From assembly GCA_040752515.1 (NCBI GenBank), contig JBFMGQ010000003.1, positions 1-64,000 of the forward strand: DNA of 64,000 bases, read 5' to 3'. Below are positions 7,968-17,307 of this stretch, one piece after another; within the stretch, counting starts at the first letter, position 1, and each line of letters starts with the position of its first letter. The position numbers and the translations under genes were made by a program. Origin of the DNA: Tenuifilum sp040752515. GTDB taxonomy: Bacteria; Bacteroidota; Bacteroidia; Bacteroidales; Tenuifilaceae. The notes beneath the pieces were generated by a model. That model worked only from the letters and a program-made list of their open reading frames with translations. It did no database searches and had not been told where the DNA came from.

Positions 7968-9347
7968 CTAAACCATATCGGTAGCCACGCCATCGTCGTC
8001 GGTTGTTGCGGGTTTCACAACGGATTTATTCTTCCAGTTCCCAAGCCTATAGTATAAAGTTGATGCTACCGCACCCATTAGCCAACCTACTGGGATAGAC
8101 CACCAAATACCGGCCTCGCCCATACCAAAGGTTCTGCTAAGCAAATATGCCAATGGGATGCGCACAATCCATAGCGACAGTAAGGTGATATACATCGGTA
8201 TAATAGCAGCCCCAGCCCCTCGCAGCAAACCATTAATGCAAAACATCACTGCAAAAGCCACATAAAAAATGCTAACAATCATAAGGTAATGGTAACCAAT
8301 ATCCACAACCTTTGGGTTAGTGGTAAAAACAACCATCATTTTATCGCCCCAAATAAGTATGATTGTGCTGATAATAATGCTGAACGCTACCGACATTTTG
8401 ATGGTAGCCCACAGGCCACGCTTTACCCTGTCGATTTTGTTTGCGCCAATGTTCTGCCCCACAAACCCCGAAAGCGATGCGGAAAAGTTCATGATTGGTA
8501 TTACCGCCAACGAGTCGATTCGGCTGGCAGCTGAGAAACCGGCTATAACCTCGGTTCCAAAAGTGTTAACTATGCCCATTAATGCCATACCACCCAATGC
8601 AACCAGTGTTTGCTGAATACCGGTAGGCAACCCAATACTAACACTTTGCTTAAAGATATCCCAATCGAACACCAGGCGATTAAAGGTTATTCGCAGCATG
8701 TGCCTGAGCCTTTCGAGGTAAATAATGGCAATAACAAACGAAAAAGCCTGTGCAATTACTGTAGCCCATGCAGCGCCAGCAATACCCCATTTGAACCCAA
8801 GTACAAAAAGGATATCGAGGAAAATATTTAGAAAGGTTGAAATGATAAGAAAGTAAAGAGGTGTTTTGGAATCGCCAACGCCCCGTAAGATACTCGACAC
8901 AGAGTTAAACCCAAACATCAAAACCAAACCATACATGTAGATATCGAGGTAGGTTTTAGCCATAGGCAATATTTCCTCGGGCAAACGCATCAGCCTAAAA
9001 ATGTATTCGCCGCTCAGTAAACCAACGATGGTTATTACTATTCCTGCAAAAAAGAGGAAAATGTAAGTGGTATCGGCTGCCCGTTTCACCTTATCGTAAT
9101 CCTTGGCACCAAAATATTGCGAGATTACAACCGACGACCCAATGCCAATTCCAATAATGAGAGCAATAACCATAAAGATAATAGGAAACGAGGCTCCAAC
9201 GGCAGCCAATGCCTTATCGCCAAGGTAACGCCCTACAATAATGCTGTCCACAACATTGTAAAGTTGCTGGAATATATTTCCGATTAGCATTGGCAGCGCA
9301 AACCGGAAAATGTGTTTGGCCTCGTTGCCGGTGGTAAAATCTTTCAT
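7968..9347 (-). CDS. MATE family multidrug/Na+ efflux transporter
   Basis: About 459 residues with twelve predicted helices in two homologous halves. Marks are ALPMLIGNIFQQLYNVVDSIIVGRYLG near the start and the second-half counterpart at LPTGIQQTLVALGGMALMGIVN. This is the DinF/NorM branch that exports cationic drugs or metabolites in exchange for Na+ or H+. I chose the ATG at 9347 (MKDFTTGNEAKHIF) over a TTG seven codons upstream. A heptanucleotide tandem repeat lies 55 bases upstream (9402-9432). Confidence 0.9.
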   Translation of the reverse strand: MKDFTTGNEAKHIFRFALPMLIGNIFQQLYNVVDSIIVGRYLGDKALAAVGASFPIIFMVIALIIGIGIGSSVVISQYFGAKDYDKVKRAADTTYIFLFFAGIVITIVGLLSGEYIFRLMRLPEEILPMAKTYLDIYMYGLVLMFGFNSVSSILRGVGDSKTPLYFLIISTFLNIFLDILFVLGFKWGIAGAAWATVIAQAFSFVIAIIYLERLRHMLRITFNRLVFDWDIFKQSVSIGLPTGIQQTLVALGGMALMGIVNTFGTEVIAGFSAASRIDSLAVIPIMNFSASLSGFVGQNIGANKIDRVKRGLWATIKMSVAFSIIISTIILIWGDKMMVVFTTNPKVVDIGYHYLMIVSIFYVAFAVMFCINGLLRGAGAAIIPMYITLLSLWIVRIPLAYLLSRTFGMGEAGIWWSIPVGWLMGAVASTLYYRLGNWKNKSVVKPATTDDDGVATDMV

Positions 9348-9401
9348 GGCTGGCAAAATGCTACGCAAAGTAGGTTAAAAAAAATGAGAACTACAAAAGC
9401 A

Positions 9402-9432
9402 GTGTTTAGTGTTTAGTGTTTGGTGTTTAGTG
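9402..9432. repeat. Heptanucleotide tandem repeat
   Basis: GTGTTTA, GTGTTTA, GTGTTTG, GTGTTTA, then GTG: about 4.4 copies of a 7-bp unit, one unit with a single change. It lies in the gap between the tryptophanase terminator and the MATE gene, upstream of the latter's start. Confidence 0.85.
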
Positions 9433-9513
9433 CAATTGGTATTGTTTTTAACCACGATTAGTAATTCTATAAATCAGGGTTAATGAAAAAAAAACATTGA
9501 TGAAATTACAAAG

Positions 9514-9537
9514 GAGCCGGACCTAATTGTCCGGCTC
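9514..9537 (-). terminator. Tryptophanase terminator
   Basis: Perfect 9-bp stem GAGCCGGAC/GTCCGGCTC with a six-base loop, about 20 bases after the tnaA stop. The T run after it is weak (CTTTG). Confidence 0.65.
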
Positions 9538-9558
9538 AAGCATCAATGAATAAAGGTA

Positions 9559-10935
9559 TTACTTCGCTGGCTTAAGCTCTACCGTAAAATGCCTCATAAT
9601 TGGGGCTTCCCAAACAATCTCCAATCCTGTGGTAATTTGGTGACGGCGATCAAATACATTCTTAAGGGCTACGGCCACAACATCCATGTGATTGTTGGTG
9701 TAGGTACGGCGGGGTATAGCAAGACGAAGGAGTTCGAGTTTAGGATATCGGTTTTCTCGGGTTTCCGGGTCACGATCAGCAAGCAACGTGCCAATCTCAA
9801 CGCCACGGACACCAGCCTCAAGGTAAAGTTCAATGGCAAGAGTTTGAGCCCTGTACTGCTCGCGGGGAATATTGGGCAGCACCTTGTTGGCATCAACAAA
9901 AATGGCATGACCACCGGCAGGTTTTTGGTATGGAATACCAAACTCATCGAGGCGCTTGCCAAGGTACTCAACCTGTTTGATGCGGGTTTCCAAGTAATCG
10001 AACTCGGTTCCCTCGTCAAGGCCAACGGCAAGGGCATTCATATCGCGCCCCGACATACCACCGTAGGTAACATATCCCTCAAACATGATATTAAACTTTG
10101 AGCACTGACGCCAAAGCTCCTGGTCGCGCATGGCAATAAAGCCTCCAATATTAACAATGGCATCCTTCTTGCTGCTCATGGTCATGGCATCGGCATATGA
10201 GAACATCTCCTTTACAATCTCCTTGATTGATTTATGGGCATAGCCCTCCTCGCGGGTTTTGATAAAGTATGCGTTTTCGGCAAAACGTGCGGAATCAAAA
10301 ACCAAAAGCTTACCGTAACGATTGCATACCTCCCTTACCTCACGTAGGTTTTTCATTGAAACCGGCTGACCTCCTGCCGTATTGTTGGTAATGGTTACAA
10401 TCACAAAGGGAACCTTATCGGCATGTTTCTTGAGAAAATCGTCGAGCTTTTGGAGATCGACATTACCCTTGAAGGGGTGTATAAGCTCTGTATCGGCAGC
10501 TTCGTCAATAGTGCAATCCACCGCATGGGCATGGCGAAACTCAATATGCCCCTTGGTGGTATCGAAATGCGAATTACCGGGAATATAGTCGCCCTCCTTA
10601 ACCAGCACCGAGAACAAAACGTTTTCGGCAGCGCGCCCCTGATGGGTTGGCATCACATAATCGAAACCAAGTATGTTTTTGATGGCATTCTTGAGGTTAA
10701 AGTACGACGAAGCGCCAGCATAGCTCTCATCGCCAAGCATAATGGCGCTCCATTGGCGATCGCTCATGGCACCGGTTCCGGAATCGGTCAGTAAATCGAT
10801 GTAAACCTGTTCGCTACGCAGGTTAAATAGGTTGTACTTTGCTTCCTTAATCCATTGCTCACGTTCCTGACGTGTGCTACGACGAATGGGTTCAACCATC
10901 TTAATCTTATACGATTCGGCAAATGGTAGTTCCAT
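9559..10935 (-). CDS. tnaA: Tryptophanase
   Basis: 458 residues, full length. A PLP beta-eliminating lyase that splits L-tryptophan into indole, pyruvate and ammonia. The PLP lysine is in MSSKKDAIV (Lys257). Tyrosine phenol-lyase is the close alternative, but the residues that separate the two point to tryptophanase: Asp in HFDTTKGH where phenol-lyase has Thr, Ile in GVEIG where phenol-lyase has Arg, and His in RHFTVEL near the C-terminus where phenol-lyase has Phe. DSARFAENAYFIK and IDLLTDSGTGAMS are family signatures. It is transcribed alone, with a leader of about 200 bases. Confidence 0.95.
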   Translation of the reverse strand: MELPFAESYKIKMVEPIRRSTRQEREQWIKEAKYNLFNLRSEQVYIDLLTDSGTGAMSDRQWSAIMLGDESYAGASSYFNLKNAIKNILGFDYVMPTHQGRAAENVLFSVLVKEGDYIPGNSHFDTTKGHIEFRHAHAVDCTIDEAADTELIHPFKGNVDLQKLDDFLKKHADKVPFVIVTITNNTAGGQPVSMKNLREVREVCNRYGKLLVFDSARFAENAYFIKTREEGYAHKSIKEIVKEMFSYADAMTMSSKKDAIVNIGGFIAMRDQELWRQCSKFNIMFEGYVTYGGMSGRDMNALAVGLDEGTEFDYLETRIKQVEYLGKRLDEFGIPYQKPAGGHAIFVDANKVLPNIPREQYRAQTLAIELYLEAGVRGVEIGTLLADRDPETRENRYPKLELLRLAIPRRTYTNNHMDVVAVALKNVFDRRHQITTGLEIVWEAPIMRHFTVELKPAK

Positions 10936-10988
10936 ACTTTAATATTTTGATTGTTAAACAGATATCTATTTAAAAAAATGGTAAAACC

Positions 10989-11003
10989 TTCACTTGAAGT
11001 GAA
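10989..11003. promoter_or_regulatory. Perfect palindrome in the tnaA leader
   Basis: TTCACTTGAAGTGAA is a perfect 7-1-7 inverted repeat about 55 bases before the tnaA start. It could be an operator or a small RNA hairpin. Confidence 0.4.
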
Positions 11004-11036
11004 AAATAAGAATAGGCCAGTATGGCACAGCGAAAA

Positions 11037-11120
11037 TTAAAACCTATCGCGGTTCTTGATATTCAGAAACACGTACTTTGCAGCAAACTTGAGGTGTATG
11101 TTTTCCTTAAATATCAACAT
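11037..11120 (-). CDS. Possible 27-residue leader ORF before tnaA
   Basis: An ATG at 11120 opens 27 codons ending at a TAA (11037-11039), inside what should be the tnaA leader. A -7 box TATTTTTG lies at 11140-11147, so translation would begin about 13 bases into the transcript. The peptide is rich in Phe, Lys and Ile and has no Trp or Pro, unlike the TnaC leader of Escherichia coli, so TnaC-style tryptophan sensing is not indicated. It may be chance. Confidence 0.3.
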   Translation of the reverse strand: MLIFKENIHLKFAAKYVFLNIKNRDRF

Positions 11121-11139
11121 TGCAGGATAACAGGTAATG

Positions 11140-11147
11140 CAAAAATA
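11140..11147 (-). promoter_or_regulatory. Candidate -7 box for tnaA
   Basis: TATTTTTG on the minus strand matches TAnnTTTG exactly; no -33 TTG at the usual distance was found. Confidence 0.35.
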
Positions 11148-11225
11148 AAAAATTCTGCTAATCGAAAACGATTTCAGAACAAAAAGGGAGGTATTGCCCC
11201 CATAAATAATTTATTGGGGTAACTA

Positions 11226-11777
11226 TCAGAAGAAAATAAACATGGCCAGAACTGGCACGATAAGCCCTGCCGCAACCAGTATAGCCCCACGACGTGTAAT
11301 TCCATTTTTGCCCTTTATGAGGAATAGCCCGGTTAAAGTGATAATTATTAAGCCTAATGCAAAGATATCGCTGAACCAAGTCCACCATGCTTTTGGCCTG
11401 TTACGATGCATCATGTTCAGCTGGTATAGCACTGGGCGGCGAATGCTGTTCTCAATTAAGGCTGTTTGTGCATTAAGATTAACCGTAGCCGTTCCATTTT
11501 TAAAGAAAACCTTAAGGGTTGCAGAATCGGGATAGTAGTGCGACCTAATTTCATTCTCGCCGTAGGCGCTGAAAACGCTTAAAAGCAGCTGATCGGTCAC
11601 CTGGGATGAATCCTTAGGAATATCAACACTAACAGTTTTAATATCGATATAGTAGTAAGGATTTAGCTGATGGCCATGGTTTAAAAGTATTCCGGTTACA
11701 GCATACAGTAAAACCATTCCGGCAAAAAAGTAACTAAAATCCCTGTGGATTACGCGTAAAAATTTTGAAAGGGTCAT
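11226..11777 (-). CDS. PepSY-associated TM helix family protein
   Basis: 183 residues. An N-terminal helix after HRDFSYFFAGMVLLYAVTGILLNH, a periplasmic region of about 90 residues, then MMHRNRPKAWWTWFSDIFALGLIIITLTGLFL and a last C-terminal helix. This is the PepSY-associated membrane layout seen in iron- and quinone-linked membrane reductases; conserved His residues near the helix ends could bind haem. Last gene of an operon with the OB-like lipoprotein (two-base gap) and mqnP. Function in detail unknown. Confidence 0.75.
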   Translation of the reverse strand: MTLSKFLRVIHRDFSYFFAGMVLLYAVTGILLNHGHQLNPYYYIDIKTVSVDIPKDSSQVTDQLLLSVFSAYGENEIRSHYYPDSATLKVFFKNGTATVNLNAQTALIENSIRRPVLYQLNMMHRNRPKAWWTWFSDIFALGLIIITLTGLFLIKGKNGITRRGAILVAAGLIVPVLAMFIFF

Positions 11778-11779
11778 AT

Positions 11780-12205
11780 CTACCTAACTTTAATATTTTG
11801 GCATGCAATATAGTATAGTTCACCGGGATGATGAGCCGACTCGACCTCACAAATTTCATTCGACCTCTCTACCCTCTTGAAAACACCGGTAACCAAAACC
11901 TTGGAGCCTTTAATGGATATATCGAACTCCGGAATGGTTTCCGATGCAGATACACGTAACTTCATATCGGGTGAATTTCCCATTAGCGTTAGCCTCTTGC
12001 CAGTATGAACACAAACATGCTCAACAATGCCACTCACGCGAACCATCTTATCTTCGTAGTTCTTAGCATTTAAAATCAACGAATCAAGCGAAACCTCAAA
12101 AATTGCTAGATCAGCCTGCCGACCATCGGAATTAGCATTTTTGGTGTTACCGGAACAACCAAAAATAAGCAGTGCCATACCTATAAGTAAAAACTTTGTT
12201 TTCAT
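11780..12205 (-). CDS. Small OB-fold-like lipoprotein
   Basis: 141 residues with lipobox IFGC (Cys17). The mature part reads as a small beta-barrel: DKMVRVSGIVEHVCVHTGKRLTLMG followed by KGSKVLVTGVFKR. The Cys-x-His pair in HVCVHTGKR may bind a metal. Its ATG overlaps the mqnP stop by one base (TAATG), so the two are translationally coupled. The operon suggests an envelope or respiratory role, but no function is established from the sequence. Confidence 0.65.
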   Translation of the reverse strand: MKTKFLLIGMALLIFGCSGNTKNANSDGRQADLAIFEVSLDSLILNAKNYEDKMVRVSGIVEHVCVHTGKRLTLMGNSPDMKLRVSASETIPEFDISIKGSKVLVTGVFKRVERSNEICEVESAHHPGELYYIACQNIKVR

Positions 12206-13080
12206 TACAGCGAATATGTTAAAATGGAGATAATATTGAAAATGGCGAACAGAACACTAGCCATGCCATTGGTAGTGGCAAAAGCCATATTTACCTTGGA
12301 GATATCGGTTGGTCGAACAAGGTAATGCTGGTAAACCATTAATAATATAAAAAGAAGCGCGCCAATCCAATAGAAAAAATTAAAGCTAGCCAATACTCCA
12401 ATGGCTATCACAATTAACGCGCTAACAAAATGCAAAGCTAAAGCAATGGCTAGCGCCCAACGAGCACCAACAGCAGCAGGAATTGAATGCAATTTGGAAT
12501 TCCGATCGAATTCCTCATCCTGAAGCGCATAGATAATATCAAAGCCTGCCACCCAAAAAAGGACTACCACCGAGTATAGAATTGGAACAAGGCTGAATTG
12601 TCCGGTAACCGAAAGGTAAGCACCAATAGGAGCAAGCGAGAGACCAAGCCCTAAAACAAGGTGGCTAAACACTGTAAACCGCTTGGTGTAACTGTAAAAA
12701 AGCACTACCCCCAATGCAATAGGTGATAAGAAAAACACCAGTGGGTTAATAAAATAGGTAGTTAAGATGAAAAGAATTGCATTGGCAATGGTGAAAGCCA
12801 GTACCGATTTAGGTGAAATAATACCCCGCGGTATCTCACGTCCGCTAGTACGAGGGTTTAACCTATCGAAATGCCTGTCAACCAACCTATTGAAACTCAT
12901 GGCTGCATTGCGGGCAAAAATCATGCAAAGTATAACTTTAAGAAAAAGCCACCAATCGGGTGTTAAAGGCAACTTGTAGTAAGCAAAAAAGTACCCAATA
13001 AAGGCAAAAGGCATGGCAAATATTGTATGGCTAAATTTCACCAAAGAGAGGTAGTTTTTCACTTTAAAAAACATAACCAT
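12205..13080 (-). CDS. mqnP: UbiA-like 4-hydroxybenzoate/menaquinone prenyltransferase (MqnP type)
   Basis: 291 residues and about nine membrane helices. Two Asp-rich prenyl-diphosphate/Mg sites are visible: NRLVDRHFDRLNPRT near residue 65 and DIIYALQDEEFDRNSKLHS near residue 180. It attaches the polyprenyl tail to a quinone head group. In Bacteroidota of this gene set the related proteins belong to the futalosine menaquinone route, hence mqnP rather than ubiA; this is inference. First gene of an operon; a second ATG two codons in is an alternative start. Confidence 0.82.
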   Translation of the reverse strand: MVMFFKVKNYLSLVKFSHTIFAMPFAFIGYFFAYYKLPLTPDWWLFLKVILCMIFARNAAMSFNRLVDRHFDRLNPRTSGREIPRGIISPKSVLAFTIANAILFILTTYFINPLVFFLSPIALGVVLFYSYTKRFTVFSHLVLGLGLSLAPIGAYLSVTGQFSLVPILYSVVVLFWVAGFDIIYALQDEEFDRNSKLHSIPAAVGARWALAIALALHFVSALIVIAIGVLASFNFFYWIGALLFILLMVYQHYLVRPTDISKVNMAFATTNGMASVLFAIFNIISILTYSL

Positions 13081-13149
13081 ATAAATTATTCAGGGCTATA
13101 AAAGTAGCCATTTTTTGGAATATTGCTATATTAGCAACAGCAAAATGAG

Positions 13150-15384
13150 ATGAAACATTTACTCCTTATATTTTGGCTTACAATAATCATAACAGGTTTA
13201 GCGCTACCCGCTCTAAGCCAAGGAGATTCTATTACCCAAGAGGTTGTAGTAAAGGGTAGTTCAAAAGCTGCCGACCTGATTGTTCAAGGTAAAGCCATAC
13301 TAAAAAGTAACCCCGACCGCTGTCTCGATATTGGCCTTCAGGCCTTGGTAACAGCAAAAAAGGATGGCGATTCATTTGCCGAAGCCATGGCTTTAGATTT
13401 GCTTGCCGAAGCCAACTATAATCTTGGCGAATTTGAAACCTCGCTCCGTTACTTTAGCCGTGCTGCAAACCTCTATAATTCAATGAACAAAACTGAGTTT
13501 GCTGCAAAATCGTTACTTGGTATGGCCAAGGTATATGAGGCAACCCAAAACATCGATTTAGCAATACAACAACTTGAAACGGGTATTAAAACGTTAAAAA
13601 ACATTCGCGATAAAAGCGTTTACCATGAAATACTTCTTAAGCTTGGAAACCTCCATTTAATCCAAAAAAACTTCAAGCTAGCCAAACAGTACGGTATCGA
13701 AGCATTAAACCTGCTAACCTCCCAAGCGGTAAATGTTTATAATAAAAATAAAACACTTATTGATGTTTACACCTTGCTGGGTCAAGCTACAAAAAATTCT
13801 GGTGATTTAAAAACCAGCCTCGATTACTTTAAGAGGGTGAGCGAAATAGCAATAAAACAATCCGATACCGTTTCGTACAGCAACTCTTTGAACGAAATTG
13901 GAGTAGTTTTTATGCTTACACAAAAGTACGATAGCGCTTTCCAGTACTTTAATTTAGCATACACCATTAGTCTAAACGCCTCCGATACAATTGGCATAAC
14001 TCAGAGCCTTCAAGGATTAGGCGATTACTACTTTGAAAAAGGGAACTACAATCAGGCCATTAACTACTACACCCAATGCCACAACTTGGCTGCAAGGCAT
14101 AACGATATAGCAACTTCAATAGCCGCTTTGGTTAACATCTCACGTTGTCATTTTCAGCTCGACGATTACCCCACTTCGTCGCGCTACTTGAACCAGGCGC
14201 TGAGCATTGCCCAAAAAAATAACCTCACATCGTCCAAGGCCGATGTTTACCGATACCTCTCGGTAATTAATGAAGCTCAAGGACGATATAAGGATGCCCT
14301 TGACTACCACAAGATGTGGGTTGAACTTCGCGACTCACTTCAGTACGAAGAAACCGGACAGCGGCTTGCAAAGCTGCAAATACTTTACGAAATATCGCAA
14401 AAAGAAAAAGAAAATGAGATTTTGAAGCAAAACTCCGAAATCCAAAAGCTCCAGATAGTCAAGTCGAAATACCAAATGCGTTTCCTTATATCGATGCTAA
14501 TTGTAGTTGCAATTGCGCTCTCACTTCTTGTTGTACTTTTCCGCAACAAGCAGAAAGAGATAGCCAAGCAAAAGGAAACCGAACAACGAATTACTGAGAT
14601 TAACCGCGAGCTAGAACGCCGAATGATTGAGGAGATTAAGAAACAGGAAAAGCAACAGCAACTCCTATCACAAAAGTCGAAACTCGAATCGTTAGGTACG
14701 CTTGCAGCAGGTATTGCTCACGAAATCAATCAGCCACTTGGAGGTATTTCCATGGGGCTCGACAATATCCTCATGCGAATTCAGGATAAGAATTGTAACG
14801 AAGAATACCTGAAAGAAAAATTGAACTCGCTATTTGAAAACGTTGAGCGCATTAAAAAGATTATCGATCATATCCGTTACTTTTCTCGAACCCAAAAACC
14901 CGTTACATTTTCATCGGTTAACCTAAACGATGTTGTGAAAAGCGCGCTTTTCATGGTATCGGCTCAATTTGAGAATCATGGTGTAACCATTGAAACCGCG
15001 CTCGACGAAAACCTGCCCCACATTACTGCCGACAAGTATAAGCTTGAGCAGGTTTTGCTTAACCTGCTCTCCAACACCAAGTATGCTGTTGATGAAAAAG
15101 AGAAGAAAGGTAACGACAGTGCTTACCGAAAAAAGATTAAAATTAGCACCCACAAAGACGAGCAGAACGTTTACCTTAGCGTATGGGATAATGGAACCGG
15201 CATACCCCAAAAGATAATAGAAAAAATCTTTGACCCATTCTTTACCACCAAGAGCGAAGATAAAGGAACTGGTTTAGGTTTATCCATCTCCTATGGATTT
15301 ATCAAAGACCTTTTAGGCGATATTCGTGTTGAAAGTGAGCCAAATGAGTACACCCTTTTTGAAATATCAATTCCTAGAGAATAG
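13150..15384 (+). CDS. TPR-containing membrane sensor histidine kinase
   Basis: 744 residues: signal peptide (ending near LPALSQG), a periplasmic array of TPR repeats (about 50-400), one membrane helix (about 443-466), a cytoplasmic coiled coil rich in Lys/Glu/Gln, then a HisKA domain with AAGIAHEINQPLGG (phospho-acceptor His524) and an ATPase domain with N box NLLSNTKYAV, G1 DNGTGIP and G2 GTGLGLSI. It should phosphorylate the NtrC-type regulator encoded 21 bases downstream. The TPR input domain suggests sensing of a protein or peptide in the periplasm (inference). Confidence 0.92.
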   Translation: MKHLLLIFWLTIIITGLALPALSQGDSITQEVVVKGSSKAADLIVQGKAILKSNPDRCLDIGLQALVTAKKDGDSFAEAMALDLLAEANYNLGEFETSLRYFSRAANLYNSMNKTEFAAKSLLGMAKVYEATQNIDLAIQQLETGIKTLKNIRDKSVYHEILLKLGNLHLIQKNFKLAKQYGIEALNLLTSQAVNVYNKNKTLIDVYTLLGQATKNSGDLKTSLDYFKRVSEIAIKQSDTVSYSNSLNEIGVVFMLTQKYDSAFQYFNLAYTISLNASDTIGITQSLQGLGDYYFEKGNYNQAINYYTQCHNLAARHNDIATSIAALVNISRCHFQLDDYPTSSRYLNQALSIAQKNNLTSSKADVYRYLSVINEAQGRYKDALDYHKMWVELRDSLQYEETGQRLAKLQILYEISQKEKENEILKQNSEIQKLQIVKSKYQMRFLISMLIVVAIALSLLVVLFRNKQKEIAKQKETEQRITEINRELERRMIEEIKKQEKQQQLLSQKSKLESLGTLAAGIAHEINQPLGGISMGLDNILMRIQDKNCNEEYLKEKLNSLFENVERIKKIIDHIRYFSRTQKPVTFSSVNLNDVVKSALFMVSAQFENHGVTIETALDENLPHITADKYKLEQVLLNLLSNTKYAVDEKEKKGNDSAYRKKIKISTHKDEQNVYLSVWDNGTGIPQKIIEKIFDPFFTTKSEDKGTGLGLSISYGFIKDLLGDIRVESEPNEYTLFEISIPRE

Positions 15385-15405
15385 TTGTTCCAAACCAATT
15401 GAAAA

Positions 15406-16788
15406 ATGATGAAAGAGATTAGCATTTTGGTTCTCGACGACGAAAAAGTTTTTCGTAAAGAGATTAAGGAGTTTCTCGATGGCGAGGGCTTTACCGTACT
15501 AACCGCCGAGCGGCCATCGGAAGCATTCAACATCCTCAGTGAGAACCGAATCGACATACTAATACTCGACCTCCGCCTACCTGAAATGGACGGCTTACAG
15601 GTGCTGTCCAAGGTTAAGGAAGAGTACCCAGACATTGAGGTTATAATGATAACTGGCCATGGCGATATGGATGCCGTAATAAACGCCATGCGCCTTGGCG
15701 CTGTTGAGTTTTTCCCAAAACCCTTCAGGTTGCTCGATATGCGAGCTGCCATACAGCGAACTAAGCGCTATATCACCCTAAACGAGCAGCTAAAGGAAAT
15801 AAGCCAGACCTACTCCCTGGTGTCAAAGGATTTGATTGAAAGCATTGGTACCGAAATCATAGGGAACTCCTTTGGAATTAGGCAGGTGGTTGACCTAATG
15901 GGCAAGGTGGCAAAAACCGATAACACATCGGTGTTAATCACAGGCGAAAGCGGAACCGGTAAGGAGCTTGTTGCACGTGGGATTCACTACCTTAGCTCCA
16001 GAAAGAAATCGTATTTCTACGCCGTAAACTGTTCAGCAATACCCGATACCCTTTTCGAGAGCGAGTTTTTTGGTCACAAAAAAGGTTCTTTTACAGGGGC
16101 TAACGAAGATAAAGCCGGATGGTTCGAAGTGGCTAATGGCGGCACACTTTTCCTGGACGAGGTGGTTGAAATGCAGCCAGCCATGCAAAGTAAACTCCTT
16201 CGTGTGCTGGAAGACCGAAAAATCCGCAGAATAGGTTCAAGTGTCGACATACCAGTTGACGTACGAATTATTGCTGCCACAAATCAGGATATCAACAAGT
16301 TGATGGACGAAGGCAAGTTCCGCAGCGACCTATACTACCGCTTAAATTCGTTTCAAATCCACATACCGCCACTCCGCGAGCGGAAGGAAGATATTCCTAT
16401 ACTTTTCGATTATTACGTTAAGCATATATCAACCCGAATGGGGAAAAAGATAACCCAGGTTGACCCTACCATTGTGAAGGCCATGATGAACTACAACTTT
16501 CCTGGTAACATCAGGGAAATGCGCAACATGGTTGAACGAGCTATAATTCTCTCCGAGGGTGGCAGGTTAACCATGAAAAATTTCACCGGTTTAATTGCTC
16601 CTGCCGATAGCACCTCAACAACCGGTATAATAGGTGAGGATATATTTGACCTCGACCTTATTGAAAAGATTGTTATTATGAAAGCGCTTGAACGCACTGG
16701 CTACAAGAAAACCGAAGCAGCACAGCTGCTGAACATAACCCGACAGGCGCTCGACCGTAGGCTGGAAAAATACGATATCAATTTATAG
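15406..16788 (+). CDS. Sigma-54-dependent response regulator (NtrC family)
   Basis: 460 residues: receiver domain with phospho-acceptor Asp55 in LILDLRLPEMDG, AAA+ domain with Walker A GESGTGKE (180-187), the sigma-54 contact loop GSFTGA (227-232) and arginine fingers, and a C-terminal Fis-type helix-turn-helix (GYKKTEAAQLLNITRQALDRRL). It activates sigma-54 promoters when phosphorylated by the kinase encoded just upstream. Targets cannot be told from this window. Its last six bases overlap the end of the convergent macrodomain gene. Confidence 0.95.
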   Translation: MMKEISILVLDDEKVFRKEIKEFLDGEGFTVLTAERPSEAFNILSENRIDILILDLRLPEMDGLQVLSKVKEEYPDIEVIMITGHGDMDAVINAMRLGAVEFFPKPFRLLDMRAAIQRTKRYITLNEQLKEISQTYSLVSKDLIESIGTEIIGNSFGIRQVVDLMGKVAKTDNTSVLITGESGTGKELVARGIHYLSSRKKSYFYAVNCSAIPDTLFESEFFGHKKGSFTGANEDKAGWFEVANGGTLFLDEVVEMQPAMQSKLLRVLEDRKIRRIGSSVDIPVDVRIIAATNQDINKLMDEGKFRSDLYYRLNSFQIHIPPLRERKEDIPILFDYYVKHISTRMGKKITQVDPTIVKAMMNYNFPGNIREMRNMVERAIILSEGGRLTMKNFTGLIAPADSTSTTGIIGEDIFDLDLIEKIVIMKALERTGYKKTEAAQLLNITRQALDRRLEKYDINL

Positions 16789-17304
16789 CGTTTGCCAACC
16801 CAGTATTTCCTTATAAATATTGTAGTTTTCCTGGTCAAAGCATACAAATACCACCCTTTCGGGTAAACGATTTTTGGCAGTGAATTCCTCTACTGCCCTA
16901 ATGGCTATCTGTGCAGCCGATTGCTTAGGAAAATGGTAAACACCAGTGCTGATGTTAGGAAAAGCAATGCTTTTAAGCCCATGTTTTTGGGCAAGTTTTA
17001 AGCTGTTAACGTATGCATTGCGCAACAGCACTGTTTCGTTATGTTGACCACCACGCCATACAGGGCCTACGGTGTGGATTACATGCCTGGCTTTGAGGTT
17101 GTAACCCTTAGTAATTCGGGCTTCGCCAGTAGGACATCCGCCAATGGTTCGGCACTCCTCAAGTAGCTGGGGACCGGCGGCGCGATGAATAGCTCCATCA
17201 ACACCACCGCCACCCAATAACGACTCATTAGCTGCATTTACAATGGCATCAACATCCATTTGGGTTATATCGCCTAATACTAATTCAATGGTGGCCATGT
17301 CCAT
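16783..17304 (-). CDS. Macrodomain protein, probable O-acetyl-ADP-ribose deacetylase
   Basis: 173 residues, a complete stand-alone macrodomain of the MacroD/YmdB type. Signature blocks are VDAIVNAANESLLGGGGVDGAIHRAAG, RHVIHTVGPVW and SIAFPNISTGVYHFP. It would remove acetyl or mono-ADP-ribose groups from ADP-ribose derivatives in the cytoplasm. It starts three bases after the pheT stop and is probably the second gene of that transcript. Confidence 0.9.
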   Translation of the reverse strand: MDMATIELVLGDITQMDVDAIVNAANESLLGGGGVDGAIHRAAGPQLLEECRTIGGCPTGEARITKGYNLKARHVIHTVGPVWRGGQHNETVLLRNAYVNSLKLAQKHGLKSIAFPNISTGVYHFPKQSAAQIAIRAVEEFTAKNRLPERVVFVCFDQENYNIYKEILGWQTL

Positions 17305-17307
17305 AAC

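Noticed and set aside
9559..10935. Tyrosine phenol-lyase as the identity of the tnaA gene
   Set aside because: Asp in HFDTTKGH, Ile in VEIG and the C-terminal RHFT His follow tryptophanase; phenol-lyase has Thr, Arg and Phe there.
11022..11222. 66-codon plus-strand frame before tnaA
   Set aside because: No promoter or recognisable product; it lies opposite the tnaA leader and looks like chance.
13100..13149. Sigma-54 promoter before the histidine kinase gene
   Set aside because: TTGGAATATTGCT has GG and GC only six bases apart instead of ten.
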